Shown in pieces: positions 45,642-57,950 of a stretch of DNA of 64,000 bases (positions within the stretch are counted from its first letter, which is position 1; the number at the start of each line of letters is the position of its first letter). Source of the DNA: Berberis thunbergii (taxonomy: Eukaryota > Streptophyta > Magnoliopsida > Ranunculales > Berberidaceae). The translations under genes and the position numbers were made by a program. A model generated the notes under the pieces. The model was not told where the DNA came from. It did no database searches and saw only the letters and a program-made list of their open reading frames with translations. The DNA lies in NCBI GenBank assembly GCA_003290165.1, contig QNQO01007619.1, forward strand, positions 223,567 to 287,566, in the 5' to 3' direction.

Positions 45642-48568
45642 TTAGGAATGTTGTTGTATCGGTTGGTTGCCGGCAACTTCAACGTACCACGATTTCCAAG
45701 CCTCCATGTAATGAGCAAATAAGTCACTCAATGCTGCCAAATCATTTGAAAAACCATCTTTTGTTAGTCACTGTCATGTCAGTTGCATATTGTCTATCCA
45801 GTGAGTTTCTTCCATTGCTTGTTCAGTTTTTACTAGACATTAAACGAGTTTTAGCAGGCTCTTGGCATTAAAAGCTTTCCTAAGCACAAGTTTTTCATGT
45901 TAAGCAGACTGGGCATGATGCATCAATGTCATGCAAGCAAAAAACCAATCTGAAGAACAGAAAAGCATTTCTTAAATGCCCATCTTAGTTTAGGATTTTG
46001 ACAGTTAATTTAACTGTTGTGTCAAGTGATTTGAGTGCCTTTGTCATGAAAATTTGTACTGCAATAGCTTGTATGTTACACTCCCGTTTACCCTCTAACA
46101 TTTCCCCCTTTATTTTTTTTTATTTTTTTTACACATAAAATGAGGCACAAATCAATACTGAAATCCTAATTGGCCAACACTTATCCACATGAAAAGGGAA
46201 AGTGATATCATGGCCTGACCACATAGGTCTTCGGGATTCATGCTCGAATTGTAAAGATGGTCTTCTGATACTACCAAATAAGTTCGGATAATATGTCTTA
46301 GCAAAATATTCAAAATTAACTTCTTTAAAAAGTTTACCAAATATAGCCAACACTTCACTGCAGAAATCAATTTCGATATATTTTGACATTAAGGATTCAA
46401 AATTTTCAAGATACATGGTCTGAAAAAAGACTGACTGAATTATCATGTTTTCACAGACTAGACCTAAAGATGGTGCTTACAGGGCTTTGCATCATTATCT
46501 GTAACACAAATACCATACACCAGACAGAAAATTTGTTAATTTGAAATTCAGATTGAAGAAGTACCTTGGTTATGATATTGAGGGCGGTAAGAGGAAGCTA
46601 GGCTCTCCCAGTCTTGCACTTTCTCTCACACTTCTCCTCTCGACCAACTTTAGGCAAACTTGAAGGAATGAAAGGTCCAAAATCAACACTTCTAGAATGG
46701 TGCAGCTTCCCATTGGTATCCTCACCATTTGTCAAATTGTCACACCTCTTCTCTGGTTTCTCATCAAACATGCTAGACTTGTTCCTCTTGTAGTCAATGT
46801 TCGTAAGCTCTGTCCCAAATGTCCTTTTCCTGGACTCCACCACTCCAGCAGATCGATTCTCAGATTTTCCATCAAGTCCCAACCATCTGAACGCTGGTTT
46901 TCTGCTCTCTGGATGATGCATCTGCACATCAATCAAGAATATTAAAATTGGGAATCATTTAAAGTTTCATTCAATCATTTTGCACATTAGGTTTCTTACC
47001 TTCTCAATTAAACTCATGGAAGAGAGCACATTTGCAATGTCATACAACCGTCTAACTTTAGCTGCAGAGGTATCTTAAGAGAAGAGAATTAGTTGTCAAA
47101 ATAAATTTCTATTACATTAAATACAATAAAATGAAAGTGTGGAGGTGTGACAAGGGAGAGTTGATTACTTCGCATTTGTGAAGAGTTTGGGGAGCACCCA
47201 GCAAGGTCTTTGCGGCATCATCTAGAGTGATTAACTCATTCTGAAGAAGAGGAAAAAAAATTAAGTGAATTGAAGAAACTGAATGAGGAACTAAGAGAGA
47301 ATAACCAAACTTGTATTTAGATGACTTACATCAGTGCATATGAAGAGCTTAACAAAATTCTCAGTGAGAAGTCCAAGTGATTTCTCTCGTCTCTGGTCTA
47401 TAAAGCAATTATCTAAACCAAACAAAAGAAAACTGATCAATTTCAAGCAGTGTCTACCACTCTAATCAATCTACATCCTTGAATTTCTTCCTTATTCTAC
47501 TAATTCTCAAAAGATTAACATAGTCACACATAAGCATGGATTTTGAGACCCAATTTTAGGATACAATATCACCTTCATTCAAACCAACATTACAAACAGT
47601 GTAATTGAAAGTTAAGAATGAAACTGAGCAAGAATAGAATTGAACAAATTTTGATCATAACCTTGTTTACCGGCCGTCTTTGAATCGCAGGATATGTCAT
47701 CTTCGTCACCATCAGAACCCTAAAATTAAACAGCAAAATTAAAGAAAATTAGCTGAGATCGAGAACCTAAACTTTAGGGACACAAAAGGGGAGAAACGGA
47801 TCATAAAACTTACTTTGGAGTGGGAGCTGCCTCCAGAATAGAAATTGAGACTGTAAGTATCCAAACCCTCGCTCTACATTAAGATGAATCCGTTCACCAG
47901 TTAGCAAAAATAATATAAAAAATCAAGACTTGCTGGCACAAACTGAAATTATTGGGAACAAATTTTTACAGAGAAAAGATTTGGTGACACCTTAAGCTCT
48001 TCTAAAGCCTTTGGAATTCCGCGAAAACCTATCCAAGTATACCTGTTCTTCGCCTTCCTTGTAAGAACCTAAACAAAACATCACAGATCTGAAAATATTT
48101 GAGCTTTTTTTTTGTGTGTGCGCATGTGTACAAGAGAGAAATAAACAGAAAATTGAGAAGTGAGTGATCTTACGCCAACACTCTCCAAGATATTGACGAT
48201 GTCGTAGATCCGCCTCCGTTCGACTCCTACAAATCAAATTTTGTTATAAAAAAAATTTAAAAAAAATTTAAAAAAAAAAGCAGAATTTTGACTAATAAAC
48301 TAACCTACGAGCGATTTGATTGAACAAAACTATAAAGCACAAACCTAATCGACTGGCTGCATCGTCCAACCCGATTGTTTCTACGCCGTCTCGATTGTAC
48401 ATGCTCAAGAAACTGGAAGAAAATCAGAGAGAGATTGATCAACAGATCTGAAGAGCTAGTTGAAGAAATGAAGAAGTAGAATTACTTGGTGCAGAGAAGA
48501 CCGAGAGATTTCTGTTTTCTGCTGTAGGAGTGGTGTCTGGATCCAGATTGAAGAAACGAAGGCATCAT
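45642..48568 (-). CDS. DEL: DP-E2F-like (DEL) transcription factor, 11 exons, two frameshifts
   Basis: Atypical E2Fs bind E2F sites as monomers through two winged-helix domains and repress endocycle or cell-wall genes. Exons, in coding order: 48568-48486, 48412-48345, 48226-48174, 48068-47991, 47873-47814, 47719-47662, 47412-47330, 47240-47169, 47061-47000, 46921-46565, 45733-45642, about 355 residues with GT..AG introns. Domain 1 includes 'IGLDDAASRLGVERRRIYDI'; domain 2 includes 'REKSLGLLTENFVKLF' and 'KVRRLYDIANVLSSM'. 'FGPFIPSS' and 'AHYMEAWKSWYVEVAG' are the conserved C-terminal motifs. No dimerisation domain or transactivation domain is visible, as expected. Exon 8 lacks one base near 47189-47199 and exon 10 lacks one near 46620; phase matches on both sides only if each is restored. 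Otherwise every splice phase fits. Confidence 0.88.
46129..46446 (-). other. Unassigned 105-codon frame inside DEL intron 10
   Basis: An open frame in the 831-bp intron with a non-random look ('FAKTYYPNLFGSIRRPSL'). No family was recognised and no splice sites or promoter were seen. It may be a piece of a captured exon or chance. Confidence 0.25.
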
Positions 48569-48830
48569 TGAAGGCGGCTTCTCTTGCGACTGCCATGATG
48601 AGTCCATCGCTGCTGACTCTGCCATTAAGAAACAAGAGATCGATCGACCAGAGAGAGCGAGGGAGCAAAAAGAGAGACAAGGATATGCTTCTCTTCTTCT
48701 TCTTCTTCTTCTTCTTCTTCTTCTTGTCTGTCTCAGATAGACAAGTGTGTGTACGTGAGAGAGAGATCTGGAGATTGTTTTTGGGAGGGAAAGAGAGGGT
48801 TTATAAAATTAAAAGGGGGACCGTAACAAC
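48569..48830 (-). promoter_or_regulatory. DEL leader and core promoter
   Basis: On the minus strand TATAAA lies at 48804-48799. Downstream is a purine (GAA)n tract, seen on the plus strand as (CTT)n at about 48688-48726, in the presumed 5' leader. Further upstream, plus-strand sequences 'cttggcgcggg' (about 48991) and 'tattcgcgggt' (about 48875) are one or two bases off the E2F consensus WTTSSCSS, which could allow E2F feedback. Confidence 0.45.
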
Positions 48831-51800
48831 CAAGAGACCGTTAAGGGGGGAAGAAACACAGAATTTTTTGGCTATTCGCGGGTTTGGAATTTCGAATTTA
48901 GGTTTGGGTGCTTCCTAACCTATTAGGTTTTTAGGTTCCGAAGCGTTGTGAATGGACCGCGCGGGACCTATGTTAGTGTTTAAAATTCAGATCTTGGCGC
49001 GGGACCTATGTCGTGTGACCAAATTGCCCTTTCTGGGTAGAATGTTTTCGGGACCTTTTGGTAATTCCACTGAAATTTGTGAGTCCATTTGAGTCAGAGT
49101 GGTTAATTACTTTAGATTTTGAATGCAGATGCTTCTTAATTTGGATTTTGAAGTACTGTATGTTCCAATTCTAATTTAACAACTCATTTTTACTATGGCT
49201 GAACCGTGTTTGGGACGACTTGTAAATATTCTTAAAAGCGGATGATAGTAATTGTTCATTGTCGTGTGGCAACTTCAAAATTTCCCTCAATTGGTTAGTG
49301 TAAAATTTTGAGAAAAATAAATTAATGACTCCAGCATTTCCAAATTAATTGTTATATTTTAAATAATGTTCTTAGTAGCAAATTTGTATAATGAAAGGGT
49401 GGGGAAGAAACCCTTAACTTAGAGATGGCAACGGGGCGGATTGGACAAATCCATCCTTGTCCCACTGGAGATCACGGATCCCCGAATTCGCCCCAAATAA
49501 CCGTTTATACAAAATTTTAAAATTCATCCCCGCACCGGATGGATTTGCGGATATCCGCCCCACCCAAATAACCGCTTAACAAAAAAAAATTATTCTTCTC
49601 AGCAAAAATTTACAATAATAAAAATGTGCTCCTGCAAAAAAATTTGCAATAATAAAATGTGTTCTTAGCAAAAATTTACAATAATAAAATTGGTAAGAAT
49701 ATGCCCCTTGCAATAAAAAATGTGCAAATGTCATTGACTAATTGTCACCGGATCATATGAGATCAAAAGGTCACCCCAGTGAAATAAAATCTTGAGTATC
49801 TTCAGCTTTGGTGCAATAACCATAATCAAAATAAGTCATAATTGTGAATTTTAAATCATAAAATCCCTAAAAAAATCCACAAATTTTTTGTATCACAATA
49901 CACTCATAAAAACCACGAGGGTTATCTAAAGTTAAATGTGGTAATTGTTGTTTCAACAAAAATGACTTATTGTTCTTTTATTTATCTACTTTTACAAACA
50001 ATAGGGTGTCGACGCGCTCTACATGTGTGGATATTCAATACTTATTTATTTATTTATTATAACCTTTCAATAATAAGCAAAATTTATTATTGAAATTCTA
50101 AATAAATTAATTATTTATAATTGTAAAGGCCTATGTATAATTACAAATAAGTAAGGGCTTCAAATAAATTATGTTAGGGGCTTAGGTATAATTAACAGTA
50201 TTTGAGAGGGACGGATTTTGTATCGTAAATAAGCTGAATTTTGGAGGATTAAAATGGTACATATGTAAGATGACAAAAATACACCCAATCACAATGCACC
50301 TAACTATTGGGGTTTCTTGTAAATATACTAGAGTTAAGAGGTCATTTTGGACATTCTAAAAATTAGGACAAAATCCACACATTCGTTGTTTATCAGCTGA
50401 CCACGCATTATATATTGCAGATTTCACACTCCATCACTTAAAACAATCAAAGTGACGATAATAAGTAGCGGATAATTTCAAACAACTAAATTACTTCGAC
50501 AAAAAAAAAAAAAAAAAAAAAAAACCTAATTTACAACTCTCTCTAGGTAAACTTCAATTGTATTTGTATGTGATAATCCATTACTCCACCCCTACTGGGC
50601 TAGTTATAAGTTAGGTGGCGGTAGTAACGGTGATGTTTATTGTTTATTTTACAATTCAACTAACAATTTCACTATTCATAAGGAATTAAAGATAAAATAT
50701 GGCTAGGATTAGAAGTTGAGAAAATGTTGAGGTAGAAATTTACTCTTTATGATTGCATGTTTTTAAATGTAAAACATATATAAGTCCCAAAGAAAATAAA
50801 CATAAAATTGAAAAGGAGTATGTGAAATGTGCATGTGACATATAGAAAAACTTTGTTTTACTCAAAACATAAAGTTGTCATAGCTAACTACTTAGTTATC
50901 GAATTTTAGTAAACTCGGTATCTTGGTATCATTAATTGTCGAAATGAATTTTTTTTTTAAATCTTTCAAATAAAACCAATGATCAGTGCAAACACTTATA
51001 CTTTAAAAAATATACATTTTACGATGTATGCGAAATGTTTAATGTATTTCACATTGTAAGTATTTTCAATATTTATTAAGAATGAGAATAGATGCATCTT
51101 AAAGAACATTCACCCCAACCTCCACATTTGGATAGTGAAAGTTTATGGAAAAGTCATTGTTTTGGCTTGAATTTTTTTTTCTTTTTCTGATCCATCAAAA
51201 TTTTAATTAAGTTTGACCCTAATGTCATGACCTACTTTCTAGCGTGCTAACGATACGATTAATACACTAGTCACTTGTAAGTTGCAACTAACAAACGATT
51301 TATAATTGACAAACTACTTGTAAATGATGTAAGCAAACACTCCCGTAGCGTGCTGGTTCTGACCATGGCAACATTCAATTGTGAATGGAACATGTTAAGT
51401 AGAAAAGTCACAGAAATTTGAAAATGGATTTGATGATTACTGCATTCGAAATGTAACATGTATGGGGTAAATTGATAAAGAATTACGTACAACTGTTATC
51501 AGAAATAATTTTTTAAATAAGGGAGAGAGATTAAACTCTAATATGAGGCCAAAACATTATAAACAAGAAGAAATTGATTATATACATGTTAAGATACAAT
51601 AGTATTTCTGGTAACAACAGGGTGAACACAAGAGTTTCTCAAAGAAATGCCTCATAAGTCTTTGTTATCTTTGGAAAAATTATATAGCCAATGAGATAGC
51701 CATTGTGGGTTGAAAATCTCTACTACTTTAAAGGCTGAAGATTTGAATCAATTGTACCCCGCGTGTGTGTGCCTTGGTCGCACGAGATAGTTTAGTAATT

Positions 51801-52000
51801 TCAATATTTAATAAGAATACTTTAGAACACGGAAAAAAAAAAGTAATCTTGTATTTTCAATTCAAAATCAATATCCAACTACTCACTATGACAATGGAGT
51901 ACAAAAATCATAAATGGATCCAGAGCGAGATGAATATAGTGATGAAGACAAATATAGCCATTAAGCAAGAAAAACAATGACTCTCCAGGACGTTTTGAAA
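48831..52000. other. AT-rich intergenic region with repeat remnants
   Basis: About 49427-49575 ('gagatggcaacggggcgg...gatatccgccccacccaa') resembles the GC-rich end of a plant DNA transposon. 50008-50360 is an inverted copy of the AT-rich hairpin-ended repeat of 26-28 kb. An A27 run lies at about 50498-50524. No gene was seen. Confidence 0.45.
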
Positions 52001-52004
52001 AAAT

Positions 52005-52330
52005 AGTGAGGAGAAGTCGTCCGGCCAGGGGCCTTATCAGAGCCTATGGAAGCCAAGGCTTCTGTAATTTCATTCTTGTTCACCTCCTGGGGTCATCACC
52101 ATAGCATCTTCCTTAGAAATGGTTCTCTCAGCTTGCAGCTAATCGATGAATGTTGGGTCATAGTCACCCTGTTAACCAGCAAATATGTCTTCAAAATACC
52201 TGATGCATTTAGTTTCTATATCCTTCATGTCTTCCAGTTTTCTCATGCTGATGATTATAGATGGATATTATCTTGTTTTTTGAGCGCCTTTCACGCAAGT
52301 ATTGATGGGAAGTATGTACATTTTCATCAC
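52005..52330 (-). mobile_element. LINE (non-LTR retrotransposon) reverse-transcriptase fragment
   Basis: The minus strand reads, across frame changes, 'ERRSKNKIISIYNHQHEKLE', then 'EITEALASIGSDKAPG'. This is the linker and first motif of plant L1-type reverse transcriptases (the 'DKAPGPDG' motif). Only about 100 codons remain. Its right edge is close to the CACTA end at 52402. Confidence 0.7.
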
Positions 52331-52401
52331 CTGACCGCATGTGCTTTGCTTTTTGCTTTTTGTACCACTCCTGATTATGCATTTCGGGCTACAATTGCAT
52401 A

Positions 52402-52620
52402 CACTACACCAAAAGGCCCTTTAGCTACACGGAGGTGGCCACGGCTCTAAGCCGTTGGTTTATTTCCACGGCCAAAAACCGTGGCTATAATGGCCAACGG
52501 CCTAAAACTTGGCTAAAGGAAGGCTTGGCCATGGTTCTAAACCGTTGGTGTGGTAGCCACGACTAAAAAACGTGGCTATAGTGCCCAACGGCTTAAAAGC
52601 CGTTGCTAAACGCATGTGTG
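52402..52620 (+). mobile_element. CACTA-type transposon terminus with subterminal repeats
   Basis: Begins CACTACACCAAAAGGCCC, the canonical CACTA (En/Spm) terminus. The next 200 bp contain repeated short motifs in both orientations: 'ccacggc', 'ccgtggc', 'agccgttgg', 'ccaacgg'. These are typical subterminal transposase-binding repeats. No matching opposite terminus was found before 64,000, so the element either continues beyond the window or is truncated. No transposase is encoded within the window. Confidence 0.7.
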
Positions 52621-53049
52621 CACGTGAAAGTGTGGAGAAATGGAGTCGATTTCTCACGGGCGATTCCCGCTCCAAAATTTTGCGTTCCCAGTTTATAATC
52701 CTAAAATTTGTTCCCTCCCCACAGATCTCCTGAAACCTAAAGAAATTTTTGCGTCCCTTCTCCGGTTCTTGAAGGAGAGTTCGTCGAAGAAATAAGAATG
52801 TTTCAACACTGTTTTTGCTGCACGAAGAAGAAGGAGATAAAGATAGAGAGATTGTCGTGAGTGAGTTCGCAAGGAAAGAGATTGTCGTGAGTGGGTATAT
52901 GGAATTGCTTTGATTTCTTTTCTTGATTGGGTTCCTATTTGAGAAATTGCTAATGTTGTTCTCCTTTTTCATGATTTTGAACATGTTTGCTTTTGAAGAA
53001 GAGGTTTTGATTCGGTGATGTCGACATTGTGGGAAACAATTGAGTTTGT

Positions 53050-53211
53050 ATGTTCATTACAGTTTTGGAGAATGTCTCTCTTATGGACATTCTCTCTTCT
53101 CTATTTCGTACTTCTCAGCTATGGTTTTCGCCTTGCAAATCCCACTCATACCGTCGTTGCTTCCCTTCGAACACCACTGCAATAACTCGTCCTGTATGCA
53201 TTATCACTGGG
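53050..53211 (+). pseudogene. First-exon fragment of a short-chain dehydrogenase/reductase (tentative)
   Basis: Reads 'ENVSLMDILSSLFRTSQLWF' and continues to 'ITRPVCIITG', followed by a GT donor (GGG|GTAAGA). The end is the first strand and turn of a Rossmann fold, where SDR proteins continue with the TGxxxGxG loop in the next exon. That exon was not found. An exon-like stretch at 54160-54246 ('TSIQVDEETLVRKHSG') may come from the same gene, but this is uncertain. Confidence 0.45.
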
Positions 53212-55546
53212 GTAAGATTAAAATTGCTCCTTTCGAAAATTGGACAATTTCTCCATACCATTTTGCATAATTTCATAATTTCAGTTCTTCAAAATTTTGT
53301 TATCATTTTTTCGTCAAATGCTGTGTAGAGATTTGGCTATACATGTGTTAATGATGTGTTCGAATGGAGAACGCCATTTGATGGAAGCCGAATGTTTCTT
53401 TGAGACCATAATGGATAGGTTTCTTTCAAGAGATGACTATTTCTTATCCATTTATCAGTATAGATGTCAACTAATTTATAGAGGAACAAACTATCCCAAC
53501 TTTGGGGATTATTGGATGGAAATGGCATCAAGATAACTTTTTATCTAGTTGGACATGTATTGTTAGGGACCTGTCTTTCGTAGTGTTTGTGAGGCAGCTA
53601 TGTTTTTAACAAGAAATAAATTAAAAGGGGAGAAAAAGAAGCACAAACCATATAAAAATGAGATTTAAGTGCTATATCTAGAGACTGAGCACCAGCCATA
53701 AAAAATTCATGGTCAAGGAATCCTAATTCTTAATTTTAAAGACTGAAATGAACTTGCTTAGAAGGTATTGGTAACACTTGTCTGAAATTACAACATATGG
53801 CAGTAATAATTATTTGTGTTGTTTTGTGTAGTCGTGTTCTAACACACTTTACCTTGGGTTATTTTCTTGGGTTCTGGTTGTATGGGGGGGGGGGGTTTGC
53901 TTAAAGTGTTGGTCCCTTATGGTGTTAGTTTTGTGCTTTGTTTCTAGCTTTATGGGAAATTCGAGCACATAGATAATGTATTTCAGTTTGAATGTGGTTG
54001 TTGCATTTTTTTTAATCAATCATTTGATGACTGGGGCAGTAGCATGCACAGTAGAATTCACTCAGATATGCCATGGTGTACGTAGGAATATTTGATTAGA
54101 GGATTTGATAGACAGATGGTTGTTCGTGAATTTCATAGAAAATATTGGTTGTTTGTGGCTTCTGCAGTAACAAGCATACAAGTTGATGAGGAAACACTGG
54201 TTCGGAAGCATTCAGGTGCACCAACACCATATCAATATGCTCAGAAAGTATCAGAAAGTTCTCACCGATTTCCAATAGGTTCAAAGCTTATTAAGCTCAT
54301 GTGTTTGCTAACTGATTGAATAAGAAATAGAAGTGTCTAGGTTAGGCTTTCAAAATGCATGTTTTCCTTCTTTTCAAGCTTTATGAACTGAACATTGTTT
54401 TGGTGTCCATTGACAAAAAGACCATGAAAGAAATTGATGTTTTATTCTTGTTTTATCCGTGTCTGTTGATTCGTGTTGTCTGTAGACAATTTATTTAACT
54501 TAACATTGTGTGAATTGTGTTTCAGGATACTTTTAGAGGAAGAGTGTGTGAATTGCCCTATTGTGCAAGCGTAAAGTTTGTAGGCAATGGTTATACCACT
54601 GTGAAGGTGAGTCTGGTTTGATGGTTCGATTCCAGTAAAAATCATGCAATAGTAGGCAACACCCTTAGATATGTTTCAGTTGATATTGAGATTATTATTA
54701 TATACTCATTTGCTATATTAGAAGTAATTGTAGTTTTAGAATGACTTGTACACTTGCAAACATGAATAGTGTGCATTTTGGTGATAAATGATAATAAATG
54801 TGTTAATATTACAGTTGTAATGAGTTTTAAGAGCTCTTGCAAAAACTTCCTGTTGCTCCATCTAAATCTTGTCGTCATCATCCTTTGAAAATAATTGTGT
54901 TATACCCAATGATTGATATAGTCAGTTGTGTTAACAAACTATTACTGACAAATGTCCAGTCCTCTATCCTAAAAATTGAATTCTGAATACCTATGAAATT
55001 TTGAAGGTTATAATCCTTGCACCACATCAAGAAGCAAAGAAGCAAGAATTTTTTCCCTGCCAACGGTTTAGTCTACTGGCGAACTCTGCAATGAATATCC
55101 CTGGCGAACTCTGCAATGAATAATTGAGTTGCAAGGAAGACCAGTAAGGAGGTTAGAGACTGACGGTTTAAAAGACAAAGGTAATAATTTCATTTACTTA
55201 GTCTACTGCGAGTCTTTAAGTAGCAATCTCAGAGTGTGTTCTTTTTAGTTAAGGTTGGAGAGGTGAGTAGCTTGAAGACAGGTAAAACCATTGGAATTGT
55301 TTATTGCAATTTCGTGATTTTGTTGTGAAGTAGTGAGGAGAAACACTGATTTCGGGTTCTTATATTTTGCAAGATTAACATGGTAGTTGTAGTGCTATAT
55401 ATATGCTTTGAGTCTACACAATTTCTTCTGAATTAGAGATCATAACAATGATATGTTTTTTCAAATGCAGCTCTTCATGCATGAACAAGGAGATAAGATT
55501 CCATCTGGAGCATGATTGCCAGAAAATCTGAAAACAGAAGACAGAG
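53212..55546 (+). other. Mosaic interior with unassigned exon-like pieces
   Basis: Exon-like pieces: 53320-53536 (69 codons, unrecognised), 54168-54246, and 54526-54606. The last has a good acceptor (tgtttcag) and donor (AAG|GTGAGT) and reads '[20 protein letters not shown]'. A G11 run lies at about 53885. A 25-bp direct repeat 'ctggcgaactctgcaatgaat' occurs at about 55076 and 55102. None of these pieces joins into a gene. Confidence 0.4.
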
Positions 55547-57300
55547 ATGGAGACAAAGAACCTGGATGAGGAACAAAAACGAGTTGGCCGTGAGTTCAAG
55601 GAGATTCCTCCTTGGACGAAGCAGATCACAGTGAGAGGACTTGTTGCAAGTCTTGTCATTGGGGTTCCTTTATAGTGTTGTTATTATGAAGCTTAACCTC
55701 ACAACTGGGATCACTCCTAACCTCAATGTCTCTGCAGCTCTTGTTGCATTTGTGTTCATCCGGTCCTGGATGAAGCTGCTTAAGAAGGCTGGATATGTGT
55801 CGACTGCATTCACTGAGCAGGAAAATACTGTAATTCAAACATGTACAGTCGCGTGCTATGCCGTTTCACTTGGAGGTTAGAGTCTATAAATCTGTAAATA
55901 CTTGGTGTTTTCAGAGAAATTTATCTTAAGTTAATATGCTCCAAACATTTTGTGATTTGTTGCTCGGCAGGTGGATTTGGTTCCTACCTTTTGGGTCTCA
56001 ATAAGAAGACATATGAACAAGCAGGGATTGATACAGAGGGGAATGCCCCGGGAAGCTACAAGGAACCTGTTGTTGGTTGGATGACTGGTTTTCTTTTTGT
56101 GACATGCTTTGTTGGCCTGGTTGCCCTGGTTCCTCTCCGAAAGGTATGGTTTTCATTTGATTACCACTGAACGTTTTTTCTTTTTCGGGGGATTACAAAT
56201 GCTTATTTGAATATTTCTTTATTTTGTACAGCAACAGGTTTTTGTCTCTTTTTGCAAATTGTTTCTAATTGATGCATTTTTTTTTAAATTTTATACTGGT
56301 TAATTCTATCAACTAAATAGCAAATGTTTGCTAGGAGAACTAATGCTCATGAATGTTTTCAAGTAGAGCTCATAGATACTTGGAACAATTTGGTCAGAGA
56401 AGGCCAAGGAAAAGCCTAAAGCACAACCTAACTTCAAATAGCCATTGCTTACCATGAGAAGTTAAAATCACAACCACTGTATATGCAAACTAAAGACCTC
56501 CAAGGCTACTATAAGGAAATTACTTTGGTTCATCATCCTATGCGAATTTTAGCCCTATACTTCAAAAAGTCATATGTTATTTAAAAAGTCCAGTTCCGAA
56601 TTGTTATTATGTTCACTGAACTTCAGCAGATTATTTTTTTTCGTATTTAACTTGAAGGGACTACTTTGATATCATTTTTAAATCCTAAATTGACTTTTAC
56701 CAAAATCATAATTTTGTTTTCTAATTTATTTATTTGTGTTCTGTTTTGGAACTCCCTTTAGGCCTACTTCTCATTACTTTTGATGGACCTACTGAAATTC
56801 TTAAGACTTGTGAAGCTCACTTATGTATTCCTCCAGTAGAACCATTGAGATTAGTAGGACCAGTTGATACTCGACTTTAGTGATCAGTGGCTTTTGTCAT
56901 GGATGTGGATGAAAGAGATTAGTAGTTTTCTTAATTTGTGGAGGTTATTTTAGCATTTCAATAGGTTATACAAAACCATTAAATGTGATTATAATTATAA
57001 TTTTCATTGTCACAAGGGAGTTTAGGTGATTGCATTATCTGGTCACAAGTTTTGGGCTGAGTTTTGTGTCATGTGTTTGTGTGTACGATGGTAGTTTTGG
57101 ACAATTACTTGTGGAAAATTTCTTACAGTACCCAGAAACCAGAGAACGCTTTCTCATGGAGACAATTTTGTTCACAAATCATGATATATATTACAAATTA
57201 ACTTACCCAAGCGACACCGCAAGTGGGGTTCTCATTAATGGCTTCCACAGTCCTCAGCATGATAAGAATGCTCTTTGGAGTCTCTGGCTTGTGACAAGAG
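55547..57300 (+). pseudogene. YSL: 5' part of a YSL (yellow stripe-like) metal-chelate transporter gene
   Basis: YSL proteins move metal-nicotianamine complexes across membranes. Exon 1 (55547-55875) starts METKNLDEEQKRVGREFKEI and contains 'YSVVIMKLNLTTGITPNLNV' and 'AFTEQENTVIQTCTVACYAV'. Exon 2 (55971-56143) reads 'GGFGSYLLGLNKKTYEQAGI' to 'VALVPLRK'. Exon 3 (about 57175-57285) reads 'YYKLTYPSDTASGVLINGFH'. In exon 1 a GGGG run at 55661-55664 has one G too many and shifts the frame. The remaining two thirds of a ~670-residue YSL protein (later membrane segments) are absent: other gene pieces follow. It is a truncated fragment with introns retained. Confidence 0.82.
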
Positions 57301-57736
57301 TGCTATGTTTTTAACAGAGTACTCTTTGCTGCCCTGTTTTTGTTAGTTGCAAATTTTGCACTTTGCAATTTGCAATTTTTTAGTGTAAGATGCAGAGTGC
57401 TAAGGGTTTTTACTTCAAGCTGCTTAGGTGCATTACCTTTACTCTACATATGTTTTGCAATGACCTTTTAAGTTGTTTATATGTGGAATTTTTTGCATTC
57501 TGCAGGATGTTGTATATATGAAATGACTGCTCTAAAACCTGCATTTAAAGCCTTTGTAAGTTGTTGAAACTCTTTCTTGAAATTCAGGTGGCGTGCGAAG
57601 GAATTTGCTACGAAGGAATGGATTTGCTGCGAAGGATTTGCTGCATTTAAAGCTTTGTATGAAGGTTATTGCATTTTGCATCGTTTTATTTATCTTATAT
57701 GCAGTTATTGAGAAAATAATACAAAGTTTATTTGCA

Positions 57737-57950
57737 TTGTTCAATTTTATTCCTTGAAGTCCCATTCTTATGTAATTCTCATTCAATTCGCCATGAAGAC
57801 ATGCAATTTTCATTCTTATGTAATTTTGCCAACAGTTGTTCAATTTTATTCCTTGAAGTCCCTTCTCATGTACATTCCCTGAAGTTCAAATCTGTTGTTT
57901 ATGCAGTAAGATCGAGTCCTCGAGTTGTAGCCATTTGTGAAGCAGCTCAG
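57737..57950 (+). pseudogene. ATG18: ATG18-type (BCAS3-domain) autophagy protein exon fragment, partly duplicated
   Basis: 57838-57950 reads 'QFYSLKS' then, after a one-base loss, 'HSLKFKSVVYAVRSSPRVVA' and 'ICEAAQ', followed by a GT donor. This matches the WD-repeat/BCAS3 region of plant ATG18f/g/h proteins, which bind phosphoinositides in autophagy. The start 'gttcaattttattccttgaagtcc' occurs also at 57738; that copy retains the base lost in the second. No other ATG18 exon was found. Confidence 0.6.

Noticed and set aside
48456..48918. Open frames on both strands over the DEL first exon and leader
   Set aside because: They are out of frame with the conserved 'KSLGLLCT' exon or cover the (CTT)n leader.
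52046..52450. 134-codon plus-strand frame
   Set aside because: The minus strand of the same region carries recognisable LINE reverse-transcriptase motifs, so the plus frame is a shadow.
53571..53586. GTAGTG as the right end of the CACTA element
   Set aside because: The adjoining bases do not match the inverted CACTACACCAAAAGGCCC terminus, and no 3-bp duplication is formed.
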